The notes: a model not told the origin generated them from the letters alone. Shown: positions 11,080 to 21,832, counted from the first letter of the stretch. The stretch is 64,000 nt of DNA from Pseudomonas fragi (GCF_900105835.1 NZ_LT629783.1:2404501-2468500), one strand, 5' to 3'. Made by a program: numbers and translations.

Positions 11080-12483
11080 TTACTTCCACAGCTGGGCGGC
11101 AAACACAATCAGAATGCCGAGTGGCGCCACATAGCGCATCAAAAAAAGAGTCAGGGCGAACATCACCGGGCTGCGCATCGACAACTCATCGCGAACCGCG
11201 CCGCGCCCCATGATCCAGCCTGCAAACACCACAAAACACAGGCCGCCCAATGGCAACATGATACGCGAGGTGAAGAAATCGACGACACCAAAGAAATCCA
11301 GGCCACTGGCCGCGCCCCATTGGTAGAGGTGAAAACCGGAATCTTCGTTCACAAAGAACTTGGCCTGTTTCCAGATATTGAACGAAAACACCGTACCCAG
11401 GCCAACAAACCAGCAACTGAATGCCAGCCAGAAGGTGACCCACAGGCGGCGCACCCTGGTGCGCTCCACCAGGTACGCCACCATCGGCTCCAGCAACGAA
11501 ATCGCCGAACTCCAGGCGGCCACCGCCACCAGAACAAAAAACACTACGCCCATCAGTTGACCAAACGCCACATTGCCAAAGGCAAAAGGCAAGGTCACAA
11601 ACATCAAGCCCGGGCCTTCGCTGGGGTTGAGCCCCGACGCAAACACAATTGGAAACAATGCCAGCCCGGCGAGCAATGAGACAAAGGTGTCGATCAATGC
11701 CACCCCCACCACAGTCCCGGAGATCGACGCATTCTTGGGCATATACGCGCCGTAGATCATGATCGATCCCACGCCCACGCTCAGCGAAAAGAACGCATGG
11801 CCCATTGCGGCCAGCAACCCGTCGAGTACGCGATCGGGGTTGAAGTCGAACATGAAATGCACACCCTGCATAAAGTGCCCGGTGGTCATGCTGTAGCCCA
11901 GCAATACCAGCAGCAGCACAAACAGCAACGGCATCATGATCCGCAAACTGCGCTCAAGCCCCGCAACCACGCCCTTGGCGATCACATACGCAGACAGCAG
12001 CATAAACCCGGTATGCCAGAACGTGAGGCGCCAGGGGTTGGAGATCACCTCTGCAAAGTACTGGCCGACCTGATCGGCCGTCGCGCCCTGAAAGTCGCCC
12101 TTGCCCATATTGATGATGTAATCCAGCGACCAGCCGCCCACCACACTATAGAAAGACAAAATCAGCAGCGCCGTAATCATCCCGGCAAACGCCCCCCACG
12201 ACCAACGCCCCGAATGCCCCGCCTCGACCGCCAACACCTTCAAGGCATTTGCCGGACTAAGCCGTGCACGCCGCCCGATCAGGGTTTCAGCCAGCATCAC
12301 CGGCACACCGATCAGCGCGATACAGGCCAGAAACACCAACACAAACGCGCCGCCACCATAGACGCCAACCATGTAAGGGAATTTCCAGATACTGCCCAAA
12401 CCCACGGCAGAACCGGTCGCAGCGAGAATAAAGACCCAACGGCTTGCCCAACTGCCGTGGACAGAAACCTTGTCTGTCGACAT
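11080..12483 (-). CDS. Sodium-dependent transporter (NSS/SNF family)
   Basis: This 467-residue, roughly 12-helix membrane protein belongs to the neurotransmitter:sodium symporter family, whose bacterial members import amino acids with Na+. The first helix has the family motif [17 protein letters not shown], which forms part of the Na+ and substrate sites. I chose the ATG giving [12 protein letters not shown]; the alternative is a TTG five codons upstream. The stop is only 7 bases before ratA, so it may be transcribed with it. The substrate cannot be read from sequence. Confidence 0.92.
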   Translation of the reverse strand: MSTDKVSVHGSWASRWVFILAATGSAVGLGSIWKFPYMVGVYGGGAFVLVFLACIALIGVPVMLAETLIGRRARLSPANALKVLAVEAGHSGRWSWGAFAGMITALLILSFYSVVGGWSLDYIINMGKGDFQGATADQVGQYFAEVISNPWRLTFWHTGFMLLSAYVIAKGVVAGLERSLRIMMPLLFVLLLVLLGYSMTTGHFMQGVHFMFDFNPDRVLDGLLAAMGHAFFSLSVGVGSIMIYGAYMPKNASISGTVVGVALIDTFVSLLAGLALFPIVFASGLNPSEGPGLMFVTLPFAFGNVAFGQLMGVVFFVLVAVAAWSSAISLLEPMVAYLVERTRVRRLWVTFWLAFSCWFVGLGTVFSFNIWKQAKFFVNEDSGFHLYQWGAASGLDFFGVVDFFTSRIMLPLGGLCFVVFAGWIMGRGAVRDELSMRSPVMFALTLFLMRYVAPLGILIVFAAQLWK

Positions 12484-12600
12484 CGTTACTACGCCCAACC
12501 ACTAAAAAAAGAGGGCGCATTGTCCGGGAATCACCCTACACGCTCAAGCACGCAGGTGCCCGTAGCCGACAGGCTCGCAACTGCCTATAATGCCGCCCCT

Positions 12601-13083
12601 ATGGCTAAACAGAAGAAACACCCTACAGGGACCATCGCGCAGAATAAAAAAGCGCGACACGATTACTTCATCGAACATCGGTTCGAGGCTGGTCTGGTCC
12701 TGGCCGGCTGGGAAGTAAAAAGTCTGCGTGCAGGCAAGGCACAGCTGGTCGACAGCTATGTGCTGCTCAAGGATGGTGAAGCATGGTTGCTCGGCAGCCA
12801 TATTGCGCCTCTGACGACGGCCAGCACCCACGTTATTGCCGACCCGACGCGCAGCCGCAAACTGCTGCTCAACAAGCGCGAGCTTGAGAAGCTGTTTGCC
12901 TCGGTGCAGCAAAAGGGTTACGCCTGCGTCTGCCTCTCGCTTTACTGGAGCAAGCACTTGATCAAGTGCGAAATTGCCCTGGGTAAAGGCAAGAAGGAAT
13001 ACGACAAGCGTCATACCGAACGTGAGCGCGATTCCGATCGCGAGCTGCAACGTGCGGTGCGCAACAAGGGCAAGGAAGACTAG
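12601..13083 (+). CDS. smpB: SsrA-binding protein SmpB
   Basis: SmpB binds tmRNA and carries it into stalled ribosomes. The 160-residue protein matches the family throughout: [34 protein letters not shown] and the basic tail [28 protein letters not shown], which enters the mRNA channel. The ATG at 12601 gives [10 protein letters not shown]; the long in-frame extension upstream is not SmpB-like and overlaps the divergent transporter. Its RNA partner, ssrA, lies about 10 kb downstream on the same strand. Confidence 0.97.
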   Translation: MAKQKKHPTGTIAQNKKARHDYFIEHRFEAGLVLAGWEVKSLRAGKAQLVDSYVLLKDGEAWLLGSHIAPLTTASTHVIADPTRSRKLLLNKRELEKLFASVQQKGYACVCLSLYWSKHLIKCEIALGKGKKEYDKRHTERERDSDRELQRAVRNKGKED

Positions 13084-13136
13084 TTCTTCTGCCCTTGCAC
13101 TCGTGGGAGCAACTGCCTTGATGCTGCCTCAGCTCT

Positions 13137-13223
13137 TGTGGGAGCGGGCTTGCTCGCGATGGAATCAACTTGGTATACCTGATACACCGAGTTGCCTGAA
13201 TCGCGAGCAAGCTCGCTCCCACA
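13137..13223. repeat. REP pair (inverted REP doublet) after smpB
   Basis: Two inverted arms (13137-13160 and 13200-13223) match the Pseudomonas REP core GTGGGAGCGGGCTTGCTCGCGA, separated by about 40 bases. It lies between the converging smpB and lldR genes. Confidence 0.9.
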
Positions 13224-13239
13224 GGGCTTGCATCAACAA

Positions 13240-14007
13240 TTACAAGCCATTACGCCGCTCAGCCCGCGCCATGCGCTGAACTTCCTGACGCACCTCTTCC
13301 AACACTTCCTGCACATACACCAGGTGACGGCTCGCCACTTCCCGGGCGTCTTCCGCCCTGCCCTCGATAATTGCCAGATACAACTCGCGATGCTGACTGA
13401 TCAGCATGTCGCGCGTTTCACTGCGCTGCTTGTACATGCCACCAATATTGGTCACCACGTTGCGCTTGAGCAGGTCGAATAACCCGCGAATTGTATGCAG
13501 CAACACCGCGTTATGACTTGCCTCGGCAATGGCCAGGTGGAAGTTGGCATCGGCCTCCCCCTCTTCTGCGCGACTGACTTCATCAACCCGTGCATAACAG
13601 TCCTGCAACCGCTCAAAGGCCAGCCGCAGACGCTCGCGATCCATCTCGGTCGCCCGCGAGGCCGCGTAAAAAGCGCACGAAGCCTCAAGCGTATGACGAA
13701 ACTCAAGCAGATCGCGCTGGGCTTCAGGGTTGCTTTCCAGCAACTGCAACAAGGGATCACTAAAGGTCGAGCCCAATGATGTGGCCACATAATTGCCGCC
13801 ACCCTGGCGACTGACCAGCAGCCCCTTGGCCGACAACTTCTGGATCGCCTCGCGCAACGACGGGCGCGATACCCCAAATTGCTCCGCCAGCGCACGTTCA
13901 GCGGGCAAGCGTTCACCCGACTTCAACGTGCCCTCGAGAATCATGCCCTCAAGCTGCTCGACAATATCGTCCGACAAACGGCGCTGCCGGATCTGATCAA
14001 ACCCCAT
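13240..14007 (-). CDS. lldR: GntR/FadR-family lactate regulator (LldR-like)
   Basis: This 255-residue regulator has an N-terminal winged helix (RLSDDIVEQLEGMILEGTLKSG; QFGVSRPSLREAIQKL) and an all-helical FCD ligand domain. Members next to lldP bind lactate and release the operator. The start is MGFDQIRQRRLSDD; the codons upstream read through the promoter region. It is divergent from lldP across 261 bases that contain a matching operator palindrome (separate entry). Its position and family point to control of the whole lactate operon. Confidence 0.9.
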   Translation of the reverse strand: MGFDQIRQRRLSDDIVEQLEGMILEGTLKSGERLPAERALAEQFGVSRPSLREAIQKLSAKGLLVSRQGGGNYVATSLGSTFSDPLLQLLESNPEAQRDLLEFRHTLEASCAFYAASRATEMDRERLRLAFERLQDCYARVDEVSRAEEGEADANFHLAIAEASHNAVLLHTIRGLFDLLKRNVVTNIGGMYKQRSETRDMLISQHRELYLAIIEGRAEDAREVASRHLVYVQEVLEEVRQEVQRMARAERRNGL

Positions 14008-14201
14008 AACTGCTCTCCACCCTCCCGACCACGCGCCGGGGGCCGCTATTCTCGCCGATTGGCGCCACGCATACACCCATCAGAAACACCGCTCAAAACC
14101 CCATCAGATGCCCTGACAACGAATACCTCGACGAAAGATTTAGAGGCGGCAAATTGACACATGCCTCATAAGGCTTTTAACCTAGCCAACAGCGATTATA
14201 A

Positions 14202-14216
14202 ATTGGTAATACCAAT
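14202..14216. promoter_or_regulatory. GntR/FadR-type operator upstream of lldP
   Basis: The perfect palindrome ATTGGTAATACCAAT contains TGGTAATACCA, which fits the known FadR-subfamily operator pattern TNGTNNNACNA. It lies about 53 bases before the lldP ATG, in the lldR-lldP divergent space. A partial repeat of the right half (ATACCAAAAG) follows directly. Confidence 0.8.
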
Positions 14217-14268
14217 ATACCAAAAGCAGTCGACAGCATCGACCAATAACAATTAGGGGCCACCCCAT

Positions 14269-15963
14269 ATGCAAACCTGGCAACAGCTCTACAGCCCGCT
14301 CGGCAGCCTCGGCCTGTCCGCTCTCGCGGCCGTCGTCCCGATCGTATTCTTCTTTCTCGCCCTGGCCGTGTTCCGCCTCAAAGGCCACGTCGCCGGCAGC
14401 ATCACCCTTGTCCTGTCGATTCTGGTGGCCATCTTTGCCTTCCAGATGCCTGTCGACATGGCTTTCGCCGCAGCGGGCTATGGATTTGCCTATGGCCTTT
14501 GGCCAATTGCCTGGATCATCGTTGCCGCGGTGTTCCTCTATAAACTGACCGTCAAGAGCGGCCAGTTCGAAATCATCCGCAGCTCCGTGCTGTCGATCAC
14601 TGACGACCAGCGCCTGCAAGTGCTGCTGATCGGCTTCTGCTTCGGTGCTTTCCTTGAAGGTGCAGCCGGTTTCGGTGCGCCGGTAGCGATTACAGCTGCA
14701 CTGCTTGTAGGCCTGGGGTTTAACCCACTGTACGCCGCTGGCTTGTGCCTGATCGCCAACACCGCCCCAGTGGCCTTTGGTGCCCTGGGCATCCCGATCA
14801 TCGTGGCCGGCCAGGTCACCGGTATCGACGCCTTCAAGATCGGCGCAATGGCCGGCCGCCAGTTGCCACTGCTGTCGCTGTTCGTGCCGTTCTGGCTGGT
14901 GTTCATGATGGACGGCCTGCGCGGCGTGCGTGAAACCTGGCCCGCAGCCCTGGTGGCCGGCTTGAGCTTCGCCATCACCCAGTACTACACCTCCAACTAC
15001 ATTGGCCCGGAACTGCCGGACATCACCTCGGCCCTGGCCAGCCTGGTAAGCCTGACCCTGTTCCTCAAAGTCTGGCAGCCAAAACGTAGCGCAGGCGCAC
15101 GAATTGCTGGCGTTAGCTCTGACGTAATCGTTACCGCCAGCGCAGGTGGTTTCGGCAAGCCAACCAACCTGATGGCTTCGCCTTACAGCCTGATGCAGAT
15201 TCTTAAAGCCTGGTCGCCGTTCCTGATCCTGACCGTACTGGTCACCATCTGGACCCTGAAGCCGTTCAAGGCGATGTTCTCAGCTGGCGGTTCGATGTAC
15301 GGCTGGGTGTTTAACTTCGCGATCCCGCACCTGGATCAACTGGTGATCAAGACCGCACCGATCGTCAACGCGCCGACCGCCATTGCCGCCGTGTTCAAAC
15401 TGGACCCGATTTCCGCCACCGGCACGGCGATTTTCTTCTCGGCGCTGATCTCGATGCTGATCCTGAAAATCGACATCAAGACTGGTCTGACCACTTTAAA
15501 AGAGACCTTCTACGAGCTGCGCTGGCCGATCCTGTCCATCGGCATGGTGCTGGCCTTTGCCTTTGTCACCAACTACTCGGGCATGTCTTCGACCATGGCC
15601 CTGGTACTGGCAGGTACAGGCGCTGCGTTCCCGTTCTTCTCGCCGTTCCTCGGCTGGCTGGGCGTGTTCCTGACCGGTTCCGACACTTCGTCCAACGCCC
15701 TGTTCAGCTCACTGCAGGCCACCACCGCGCACCAGATCGGCGTCAGCGACACCCTGATGGTGGCTGCCAATACCAGCGGCGGCGTAACCGGCAAAATGAT
15801 TTCCCCGCAATCGATTGCCGTGGCCTGCGCCGCGACCGGTCTGGTGGGTAAGGAATCCGACCTGTTCCGCTTCACCCTCAAGCACAGCCTGTTTTTCGCC
15901 ACCATCGTCGGCCTGATCACCCTGGCCCAGGCCTACTGGTTCACCGGCATGCTGGTTCACTGA
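14269..15963 (+). CDS. lldP: L-lactate permease
   Basis: LldP imports L- and D-lactate, and often glycolate, with protons. The 564-residue protein is a long inner-membrane carrier with about 13-14 hydrophobic helices spread along its length. Family landmarks include [21 protein letters not shown] (about residue 125), [14 protein letters not shown] and, near the C-terminus, [15 protein letters not shown] and [18 protein letters not shown]. It is the first gene of the operon, behind a GntR-type operator. A palindromic GC-rich hairpin (15993-16012) lies between it and lldE and may adjust downstream expression. Confidence 0.95.
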   Translation: MQTWQQLYSPLGSLGLSALAAVVPIVFFFLALAVFRLKGHVAGSITLVLSILVAIFAFQMPVDMAFAAAGYGFAYGLWPIAWIIVAAVFLYKLTVKSGQFEIIRSSVLSITDDQRLQVLLIGFCFGAFLEGAAGFGAPVAITAALLVGLGFNPLYAAGLCLIANTAPVAFGALGIPIIVAGQVTGIDAFKIGAMAGRQLPLLSLFVPFWLVFMMDGLRGVRETWPAALVAGLSFAITQYYTSNYIGPELPDITSALASLVSLTLFLKVWQPKRSAGARIAGVSSDVIVTASAGGFGKPTNLMASPYSLMQILKAWSPFLILTVLVTIWTLKPFKAMFSAGGSMYGWVFNFAIPHLDQLVIKTAPIVNAPTAIAAVFKLDPISATGTAIFFSALISMLILKIDIKTGLTTLKETFYELRWPILSIGMVLAFAFVTNYSGMSSTMALVLAGTGAAFPFFSPFLGWLGVFLTGSDTSSNALFSSLQATTAHQIGVSDTLMVAANTSGGVTGKMISPQSIAVACAATGLVGKESDLFRFTLKHSLFFATIVGLITLAQAYWFTGMLVH

Positions 15964-15992
15964 TAAGCGCTATGGTTACTGCACGTTAATGG

Positions 15993-16046
15993 CGCCGGGG
16001 CATGCCCCGGCGTCAGTAATTCACGACCCGGTCCACCTCGGTGGAC
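15993..16046 (+). other. Two hairpins between lldP and lldE
   Basis: A 20-base perfect palindrome (CGCCGGGG/CCCCGGCG, 15993-16012) is followed by a second stem (GTCCACC/GGTGGAC, 16031-16046). Neither has a T-run. They could protect the 3' end of lldP mRNA or dampen read-through into lldE; this is inference. Confidence 0.5.
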
Positions 16047-16075
16047 ACATAACCGGGACCACCCGGAGACGCCTG

Positions 16076-16900
16076 ATGAGCGAGCTTTTTTACAACGCCG
16101 TGCCGAATGCGACCCGTGTCGCCCCGCCCTTGCCTGTACCCCGCCAATACCCCGCGCAAAAACCGCGCAAGGTTTACCTGTTCGGCACCTGCGTGGTCGA
16201 TCTGTTCTTCCCCGAAGCCGGGATGGACGCCATCCACCTGATCGAACGCGAAGGTATCGAAGTTGACTACCCGCAAGGCCAAAGCTGCTGTGGCCAACCG
16301 GCCTACACCTCGGGTTACACCGAACAGGCCCGGGAAGTAGCCCGATCGCAACTGGCCCTGTTCGCCGAAGACTACCCGGTGGTCGTGCCGTCCGGCTCCT
16401 GCGCCGGCATGCTGCGCGAACACTATGAAGACCTGTTCAAGGACGAGCCCGAGACCCTGAAAAAGGTTCACGCCCTGGCCGAACGCACCTTTGAACTCAC
16501 CGAATTTTTGCTGTTTGTGTGCAAGGTCCAGTTCAAGGACCACGGCGCCCCGGTCAAGGTCGCGCTGCACACCTCCTGCTCGGCACGCCGTGAAATGAAC
16601 ACCCACCTGCACGGTCGCGAAATGCTTGCGCAACTGGGCAATGTGGAGCGCATCGACCACAGCCATGAAAGTGAATGCTGCGGTTTTGGCGGGACCTTCA
16701 GCGTACGCATGCCGGATATTTCCGGCGCAATGGTCGCCGACAAGACCCGCTCCTTGATTGAAACCGGTGCACATCAAGTGCTCACCGCCGATTGCGGCTG
16801 CCTGATGAATATCAACGGCTCGCTGGAAAAACAGAAAGAGTCCCTGCGCGGCCAGCATCTGGCCAGTTTCCTGTGGCAGCGCACCGGAGGTGGCCAATGA
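16076..16900 (+). CDS. lldE: L-lactate dehydrogenase complex subunit LldE (LutA type)
   Basis: LldE/LutA is one of three subunits of the Fe-S L-lactate dehydrogenase that oxidises L-lactate to pyruvate. The 274-residue protein has two CCG cysteine-rich domains, seen as QGQSCCGQPAYTSGY (about residue 70) and ESECCGFGGTFSVRMPD (about 200), which probably bind Fe-S clusters. The start was set at the ATG giving MSELFYNAVPNATR, preceded by a GGAGA sequence; the upstream in-frame codons cover the hairpin region. Its stop overlaps the lldF start (ATGA). Confidence 0.93.
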   Translation: MSELFYNAVPNATRVAPPLPVPRQYPAQKPRKVYLFGTCVVDLFFPEAGMDAIHLIEREGIEVDYPQGQSCCGQPAYTSGYTEQAREVARSQLALFAEDYPVVVPSGSCAGMLREHYEDLFKDEPETLKKVHALAERTFELTEFLLFVCKVQFKDHGAPVKVALHTSCSARREMNTHLHGREMLAQLGNVERIDHSHESECCGFGGTFSVRMPDISGAMVADKTRSLIETGAHQVLTADCGCLMNINGSLEKQKESLRGQHLASFLWQRTGGGQ

Positions 16901-18357
16901 ACGCCAGCACCCTGATCCCCACCGTCGCGGTCGAAGAAGACTTCCGCGAGCGTGCTCACGAAGCCCTGGGTGACAAGCAACTGCGAAACAACTTTCGCAG
17001 TGCGATGGATTCTCTGATGACCAAGCGCGCTGTTGCCTTCAGCGACGCCCATGAACGCGAACACCTGCGCGCCCTGGGCAACGCCATCCGCGCCCGCGCC
17101 CTGTCCAAACTGCCTGACCTGCTGGAACGCCTGGAAGCCAACCTGACCCGTAATGGCGTGCAGGTTCATTGGGCTGAAACCGTCGACCAGGCCAATGAAA
17201 TCGTCATGTCCATCGCCCGCCGGCGCGCCGCCAAACAGGTGATCAAAGGCAAGTCGATGGTCAGCGAAGAGATGGAGATGAACCATGTGCTCGGCGCCCA
17301 AGGCATTGAATGCCTTGAGTCCGATATGGGCGAATATATCGTTCAACTCGACAACGAAAAACCGTCCCACATCATCATGCCCGCGATCCATAAAAACGCC
17401 GGGCAAGTGGCCGACCTGTTTCACGAGAAACTCGGTGTGGAATACACCAAGGACGTGGATCAACTGATCCAGATCGGCCGCCGGGTACTGCGCCAGAAGT
17501 TCTTTGAAGCCGATATCGGCGTGTCCGGCGTCAACTTTGCCGTCGCTGAAACCGGCACCCTGCTGCTGGTGGAAAACGAAGGCAACGGGCGTATGTCGAC
17601 CACCGTGCCGCCGGTGCATATTGCCGTCACCGGTATCGAGAAAGTGGTCGAAAACCTGCGCGACGTTGTACCGCTGGTGTCCTTGCTGACTCGTTCGGCC
17701 CTTGGCCAGCCGATCACCACCTACGTCAATATGATCTCCGGCCCGCGAAAGCCCGGCGAGCTGGACGGCCCTGAAGAAGTGCACCTGGTATTGCTGGACA
17801 ACGGCCGCAGCCAGGCGTTTGCCGACAGCGAGTTGCGCCAGACGCTGAACTGCATTCGCTGCGGTGCCTGCATGAATCACTGCCCGGTTTACACCCGCAT
17901 TGGCGGTCATGCCTACGGTGAGGTGTATCCCGGCCCGATTGGCGCGATCATCACGCCGCATATGGTGGGCCTGAAAAAAGTCCCGGATCACCCGAGCGCC
18001 TCGTCGCTGTGCGGTGCCTGTGGCGAAGTGTGCCCGGTAAAAATTCCGATCCCGGCATTGCTGCGACGCCTGCGCGAAGAGAACGTCAAAGCGCCCGATA
18101 CCTCTCCCCGCATCATGCGCGGCCAGGGCAGCAAGTATTCGCGTAAAGAGCGTCTGATCTGGAATATGTGGGCCAAGCTCAACAGTTCCCCGGCCCTTTA
18201 TCGCACCTTCCTCAAGGCCGCCACCCGCCTGCGTGCCCTGACGCCGAGCAAGGTAGGCCCGTGGACGCAAAACCACAGCGCGCCCAAACCTGCCGCCCGT
18301 TCGCTGCACGATATGGCCCGCGAGCATCTGGCGAAAAAGTCGGGAGAAACACGATGA
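16897..18357 (+). CDS. lldF: L-lactate dehydrogenase complex subunit LldF (LutB type, Fe-S)
   Basis: LldF/LutB is the ferredoxin-like subunit. The 486-residue protein has an N-terminal LUD domain (about 70-300; GTLLLVENEGNGRMSTTVPP) followed by two 4Fe-4S motifs (CIRCGACMNHCPVYTRIGG and LCGACGEVCPVKIPIP, about residues 315-390) and a basic C-terminal tail. Start and stop overlap the neighbours by 4 bases each (ATGA), so translation of lldE, lldF and lldG is coupled. Confidence 0.94.
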   Translation: MNASTLIPTVAVEEDFRERAHEALGDKQLRNNFRSAMDSLMTKRAVAFSDAHEREHLRALGNAIRARALSKLPDLLERLEANLTRNGVQVHWAETVDQANEIVMSIARRRAAKQVIKGKSMVSEEMEMNHVLGAQGIECLESDMGEYIVQLDNEKPSHIIMPAIHKNAGQVADLFHEKLGVEYTKDVDQLIQIGRRVLRQKFFEADIGVSGVNFAVAETGTLLLVENEGNGRMSTTVPPVHIAVTGIEKVVENLRDVVPLVSLLTRSALGQPITTYVNMISGPRKPGELDGPEEVHLVLLDNGRSQAFADSELRQTLNCIRCGACMNHCPVYTRIGGHAYGEVYPGPIGAIITPHMVGLKKVPDHPSASSLCGACGEVCPVKIPIPALLRRLREENVKAPDTSPRIMRGQGSKYSRKERLIWNMWAKLNSSPALYRTFLKAATRLRALTPSKVGPWTQNHSAPKPAARSLHDMAREHLAKKSGETR

Positions 18358-19025
18358 GCGCCAAGCAAAACATCCTCAATAAACTGCGTAAAAGCCTGAC
18401 TGGCACCACACCGGTGCCTGACAACTTCGACGAAGTGCTGGTCACAGAGCCCTGGACCTACACCCCGGAGCAACGCATCCCGCAACTGCGCAAGCTGATG
18501 GAAGCAGTACACACCGAAATTCACCTCAGTACCGAGCAAGGCTGGCCTGCATTGCTCGCGCAACTGGTCACCGACCGGCAATTGCCGAGCCTGCTGATCG
18601 CGCCGACTACACCTCACGGGCAAAAAGTGACGGCGCACTGGGCGCAAAACCCTGCGCTGCCGACACTTAAGGCCTACGACCGCCCGGTAGAAGCGTGGAA
18701 AGCCGAACTGTTCAACGACACCCCGGCCAGCTTGACCACCACCCTGGGTGCAATTGCCGCCACCGGTAGCCTGATCATGTGGCCAACCCCGGAAGAACCA
18801 CGACTGATGAGCCTGGTGCCGCCGGTGCATTTTGCCCTGCTCAAGGCCAGCGAAATTCGTGACAACTTTTATCAGGTGCAGCGTGAAATGAACTGGACCG
18901 CCGGCATGCCGACCAATGCGCTATTAGTGTCCGGCCCGTCGAAAACCGCTGATATCGAGCAAGTACTGGCCTATGGCGCCCACGGCCCGAAAGACCTGAT
19001 CGTGTTGATCCTGGAGGATGCATGA
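18354..19025 (+). CDS. lldG: L-lactate dehydrogenase complex subunit LldG (LutC type)
   Basis: LldG/LutC is the third subunit. The 223-residue protein is a single LUD domain with the family end pattern SGPSKTADIEQVLAYGAHGPKDLIVLILED. The start is MSAKQNILNKLRKSL, overlapping lldF by 4 bases; the stop overlaps the next gene by 4 bases. With lldE and lldF it forms a complete LutABC-type enzyme, which replaces the flavin LldD found in enterics. Confidence 0.93.
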   Translation: MSAKQNILNKLRKSLTGTTPVPDNFDEVLVTEPWTYTPEQRIPQLRKLMEAVHTEIHLSTEQGWPALLAQLVTDRQLPSLLIAPTTPHGQKVTAHWAQNPALPTLKAYDRPVEAWKAELFNDTPASLTTTLGAIAATGSLIMWPTPEEPRLMSLVPPVHFALLKASEIRDNFYQVQREMNWTAGMPTNALLVSGPSKTADIEQVLAYGAHGPKDLIVLILEDA

Positions 19026-21832
19026 GCCTGCCCGCTGCCTTTGTGCGGGATGCCGAGCGGCTGATCCCCCAGGACCGTCGTTTTACCGATGCGCTGTCGA
19101 CCCTGGCGTTCGGCACCGATGCGAGCTTTTATCGGTTGATCCCCAAGCTGGTGATTCGCGTTGAATCCGAAGACGAAGTGGTCGAGCTGCTGCGCCTGGC
19201 CCGTCGCGACCAGGTATCGGTGACCTTCCGCGCTGCTGGCACCAGCTTGTCCGGCCAGGCCATCAGCGACTCGGTGCTGATCGTGCTCGGCGACAACTGG
19301 AACGGCAAGGAAATCCGCGGCCAGGGCAGGCAGATCCGCCTGCAACCGGGGGTGATCGGCGCACAGGCCAATGCCTGGCTAGCCCCGTTCGGGCGCAAGA
19401 TTGGCCCTGATCCGGCATCGATCAACGCCTGCAAAATTGGCGGTATTGTCGCCAACAATGCCAGCGGCATGTGCTGCGGTACCGCGCAAAACACCTACCA
19501 CACCCTGGCCGGCCTGCGCGTAGTGCTGGCCGACGGCACCCGGGTCGACACTGAAGACGCGGCCAATGTCGCCGCCTTTCGCCAAAGCCACGCCCTCTTG
19601 CTCGAACAGCTTGGAACATTGGCCCGCGAAACCCGCGCCAATGCCGAACTGGCGGCCAAAATCCGCCACAAATACCGTCTGAAAAACACCACCGGCCTGT
19701 CGCTGAATGCCCTGGTGGATTTCGACGACCCCCTGGATATCCTCAGCCACCTGCTGGTGGGCAGCGAAGGCACCCTGGGCTTTATCAGCTCGGTGACCTA
19801 CGACACCGTGATCGACCATCCGAACAAGGCTTCGGCGCTGATCGTGTTCCCGGATGTCGAGACCTGCTGCAACGCGGTAACCGTCCTTAAAAACCAGCCC
19901 GTGTCTGCCGTCGAGCTGCTCGACCGCCGCAGCCTGCGCTCAGTGCAGGACAAACCCGGCATGCCGGCTTTCGTACAACAACTGTCGGCCAATGCCTGCG
20001 CGCTATTGATCGAATCTCGCGCCGCATCGCAGAGCTTACTGCACGAGCAACTGGCACACATCATGGCCTCGCTGGCTGATTTCCCGGTTGAAAAACAGGT
20101 CGACTTCACCGAAGACCCGAAAGAAAACGCCAAGCTGTGGGCGATCCGCAAAGACACCTTCCCGGCCGTCGGGGCGGTGCGCAAAACCGGCACCACGGTG
20201 ATCATCGAAGACGTGACCTTCCCGGTCGAGCAACTGGCCATCGGCGTCAACCGCCTGATCGAGCTGTTCGACAAGCACCACTACGACGAAGCGATCCTGT
20301 TTGGCCACGCGCTCGAAGGCAACCTGCACTTCGTCTTCACCCAGGGCTTCAACAACCCCGAGGAAGTGGCGCGCTACCAGGCCTTTATGGATGACGTCGC
20401 GCAGCTGGTGGCGGTGGAGTTCGGCGGCTCGCTCAAGGCCGAGCACGGCACCGGACGCAATATGGCGCCCTTTGTCGAGCTGGAATGGGGCAGCGACGCT
20501 TACCAATTGATGTGGGCACTCAAGCGTTTGCTCGACCCCCAGGGCATTCTCAACCCCGACGTGGTGCTCAGCGAAGACCCGCATATCCACCTCAAACACC
20601 TCAAGCCGATGCCTGCGGCTGACGAGATTGTGGATAAGTGCATCGAGTGCGGTTTTTGCGAACCGGTGTGCCCGTCCAAGGGGCTGACCCTCAGCCCGCG
20701 GCAGCGGATTGTGATCTGGCGCGATATCCAGGCCAGGAAGCGCGCGGGTATCGACACCACTGAGCTGGAAAAGGCCTACGCCTATCAAGGCATTGATACC
20801 TGCGCAGCCACCGGTTTATGCGCGCAACGCTGCCCGGTAGGCATCAATACCGGCGAACTGGTGAAAAAACTCCGCGCACGCAGCGCTGACAGTGTCAAAA
20901 CGGCTGACTGGTTGGCCAGTCACTTCACCACCGCGCTGCAGGGCGCGCGCTTTACCCTGCATGTAGCCAACGGTGCGCGCATGCTGCTGGGCGCGCCGCG
21001 ACTGGCAAAAATCTCCTCGGCCCTGAGCAAAGCCAGTAAAGGCCGCGTGCCCTTGTGGACCAACGCCATGCCCCAGCCGGAACGGGCGATCCGCTTTACC
21101 CCGCCGGTCAAGGATGCCCGCCCGCGCGTGGTGTACCTGGCGGCGTGCGTGTCACGGGTCATGGGCCCGGCGGCAGGTGACAAGGAACAAATGTCGCTGC
21201 TGGACAAAACCCGCGGCCTGCTGGAAAAAGCCGGTTACCAGGTGGTGTTCCCCGACAATATGGACAGCCTGTGTTGCGGCCAGCCGTTTGCGTCCAAAGG
21301 CTACAACGAACAGGCCGAGCACAAGCGCCAGGAACTGATCGGCGCCCTGCTGCATGCCAGCCGTGGCGGGCTTGACCCGATCTACTGCGACACCAGCCCC
21401 TGCACCCTGCGCCTGGTGCAGGACCTGGGCGAAAGCCGCCTCGACCTGTACGACCCGGTACGCTTTATTCGCACCCACCTTGTGGATAAGTTGAACTTCA
21501 CCCCGCAAACCGCGCCGATTGCCGTGCATGTCACCTGCAGCACCCAGCACCTGGGCGAAAGCCAGGCCCTGATCGATATTGCGCGACTGTGCAGCACCGA
21601 CGTGGTGATCCCGGAAGGTATCCATTGCTGCGGCTTTGCCGGCGACAAGGGCTTCACCACCCCCGAGCTGAACGCCCACTCGCTGCGCACCTTGAAAGAC
21701 GCAGTGCAATATTGCAGCGAAGGCATCTCCACCAGCCGCACCTGTGAAATCGGCCTGAGCCAGCATGGTGGCATTGATTACCACGGCCTGGTTTACCTGG
21801 TGGACCGGGTAACGGGAGCCAAGGCGTTGTAA
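19022..21832 (+). CDS. FAD/Fe-S D-lactate dehydrogenase (Dld-II type)
   Basis: This 936-residue fused enzyme most likely oxidises D-lactate to pyruvate and passes electrons to the quinone pool. In order it shows an FAD-binding type 4 domain (about 35-260; TFRAAGTSLSGQA and GGIVANNASGM), an FAD-oxidase C-terminal domain (about 270-530; HALEGNLHFVF, KAEHGTGRN), two 4Fe-4S motifs (CIECGFCEPVCPSKG and CAATGLCAQRCPVG) and two CCG motifs (SLCCGQPFASKG, HCCGFAGDKG). It is translationally coupled to lldG. A glycolate or other 2-hydroxyacid substrate is possible, but the operon argues for D-lactate. Confidence 0.9.
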   Translation: MSLPAAFVRDAERLIPQDRRFTDALSTLAFGTDASFYRLIPKLVIRVESEDEVVELLRLARRDQVSVTFRAAGTSLSGQAISDSVLIVLGDNWNGKEIRGQGRQIRLQPGVIGAQANAWLAPFGRKIGPDPASINACKIGGIVANNASGMCCGTAQNTYHTLAGLRVVLADGTRVDTEDAANVAAFRQSHALLLEQLGTLARETRANAELAAKIRHKYRLKNTTGLSLNALVDFDDPLDILSHLLVGSEGTLGFISSVTYDTVIDHPNKASALIVFPDVETCCNAVTVLKNQPVSAVELLDRRSLRSVQDKPGMPAFVQQLSANACALLIESRAASQSLLHEQLAHIMASLADFPVEKQVDFTEDPKENAKLWAIRKDTFPAVGAVRKTGTTVIIEDVTFPVEQLAIGVNRLIELFDKHHYDEAILFGHALEGNLHFVFTQGFNNPEEVARYQAFMDDVAQLVAVEFGGSLKAEHGTGRNMAPFVELEWGSDAYQLMWALKRLLDPQGILNPDVVLSEDPHIHLKHLKPMPAADEIVDKCIECGFCEPVCPSKGLTLSPRQRIVIWRDIQARKRAGIDTTELEKAYAYQGIDTCAATGLCAQRCPVGINTGELVKKLRARSADSVKTADWLASHFTTALQGARFTLHVANGARMLLGAPRLAKISSALSKASKGRVPLWTNAMPQPERAIRFTPPVKDARPRVVYLAACVSRVMGPAAGDKEQMSLLDKTRGLLEKAGYQVVFPDNMDSLCCGQPFASKGYNEQAEHKRQELIGALLHASRGGLDPIYCDTSPCTLRLVQDLGESRLDLYDPVRFIRTHLVDKLNFTPQTAPIAVHVTCSTQHLGESQALIDIARLCSTDVVIPEGIHCCGFAGDKGFTTPELNAHSLRTLKDAVQYCSEGISTSRTCEIGLSQHGGIDYHGLVYLVDRVTGAKAL

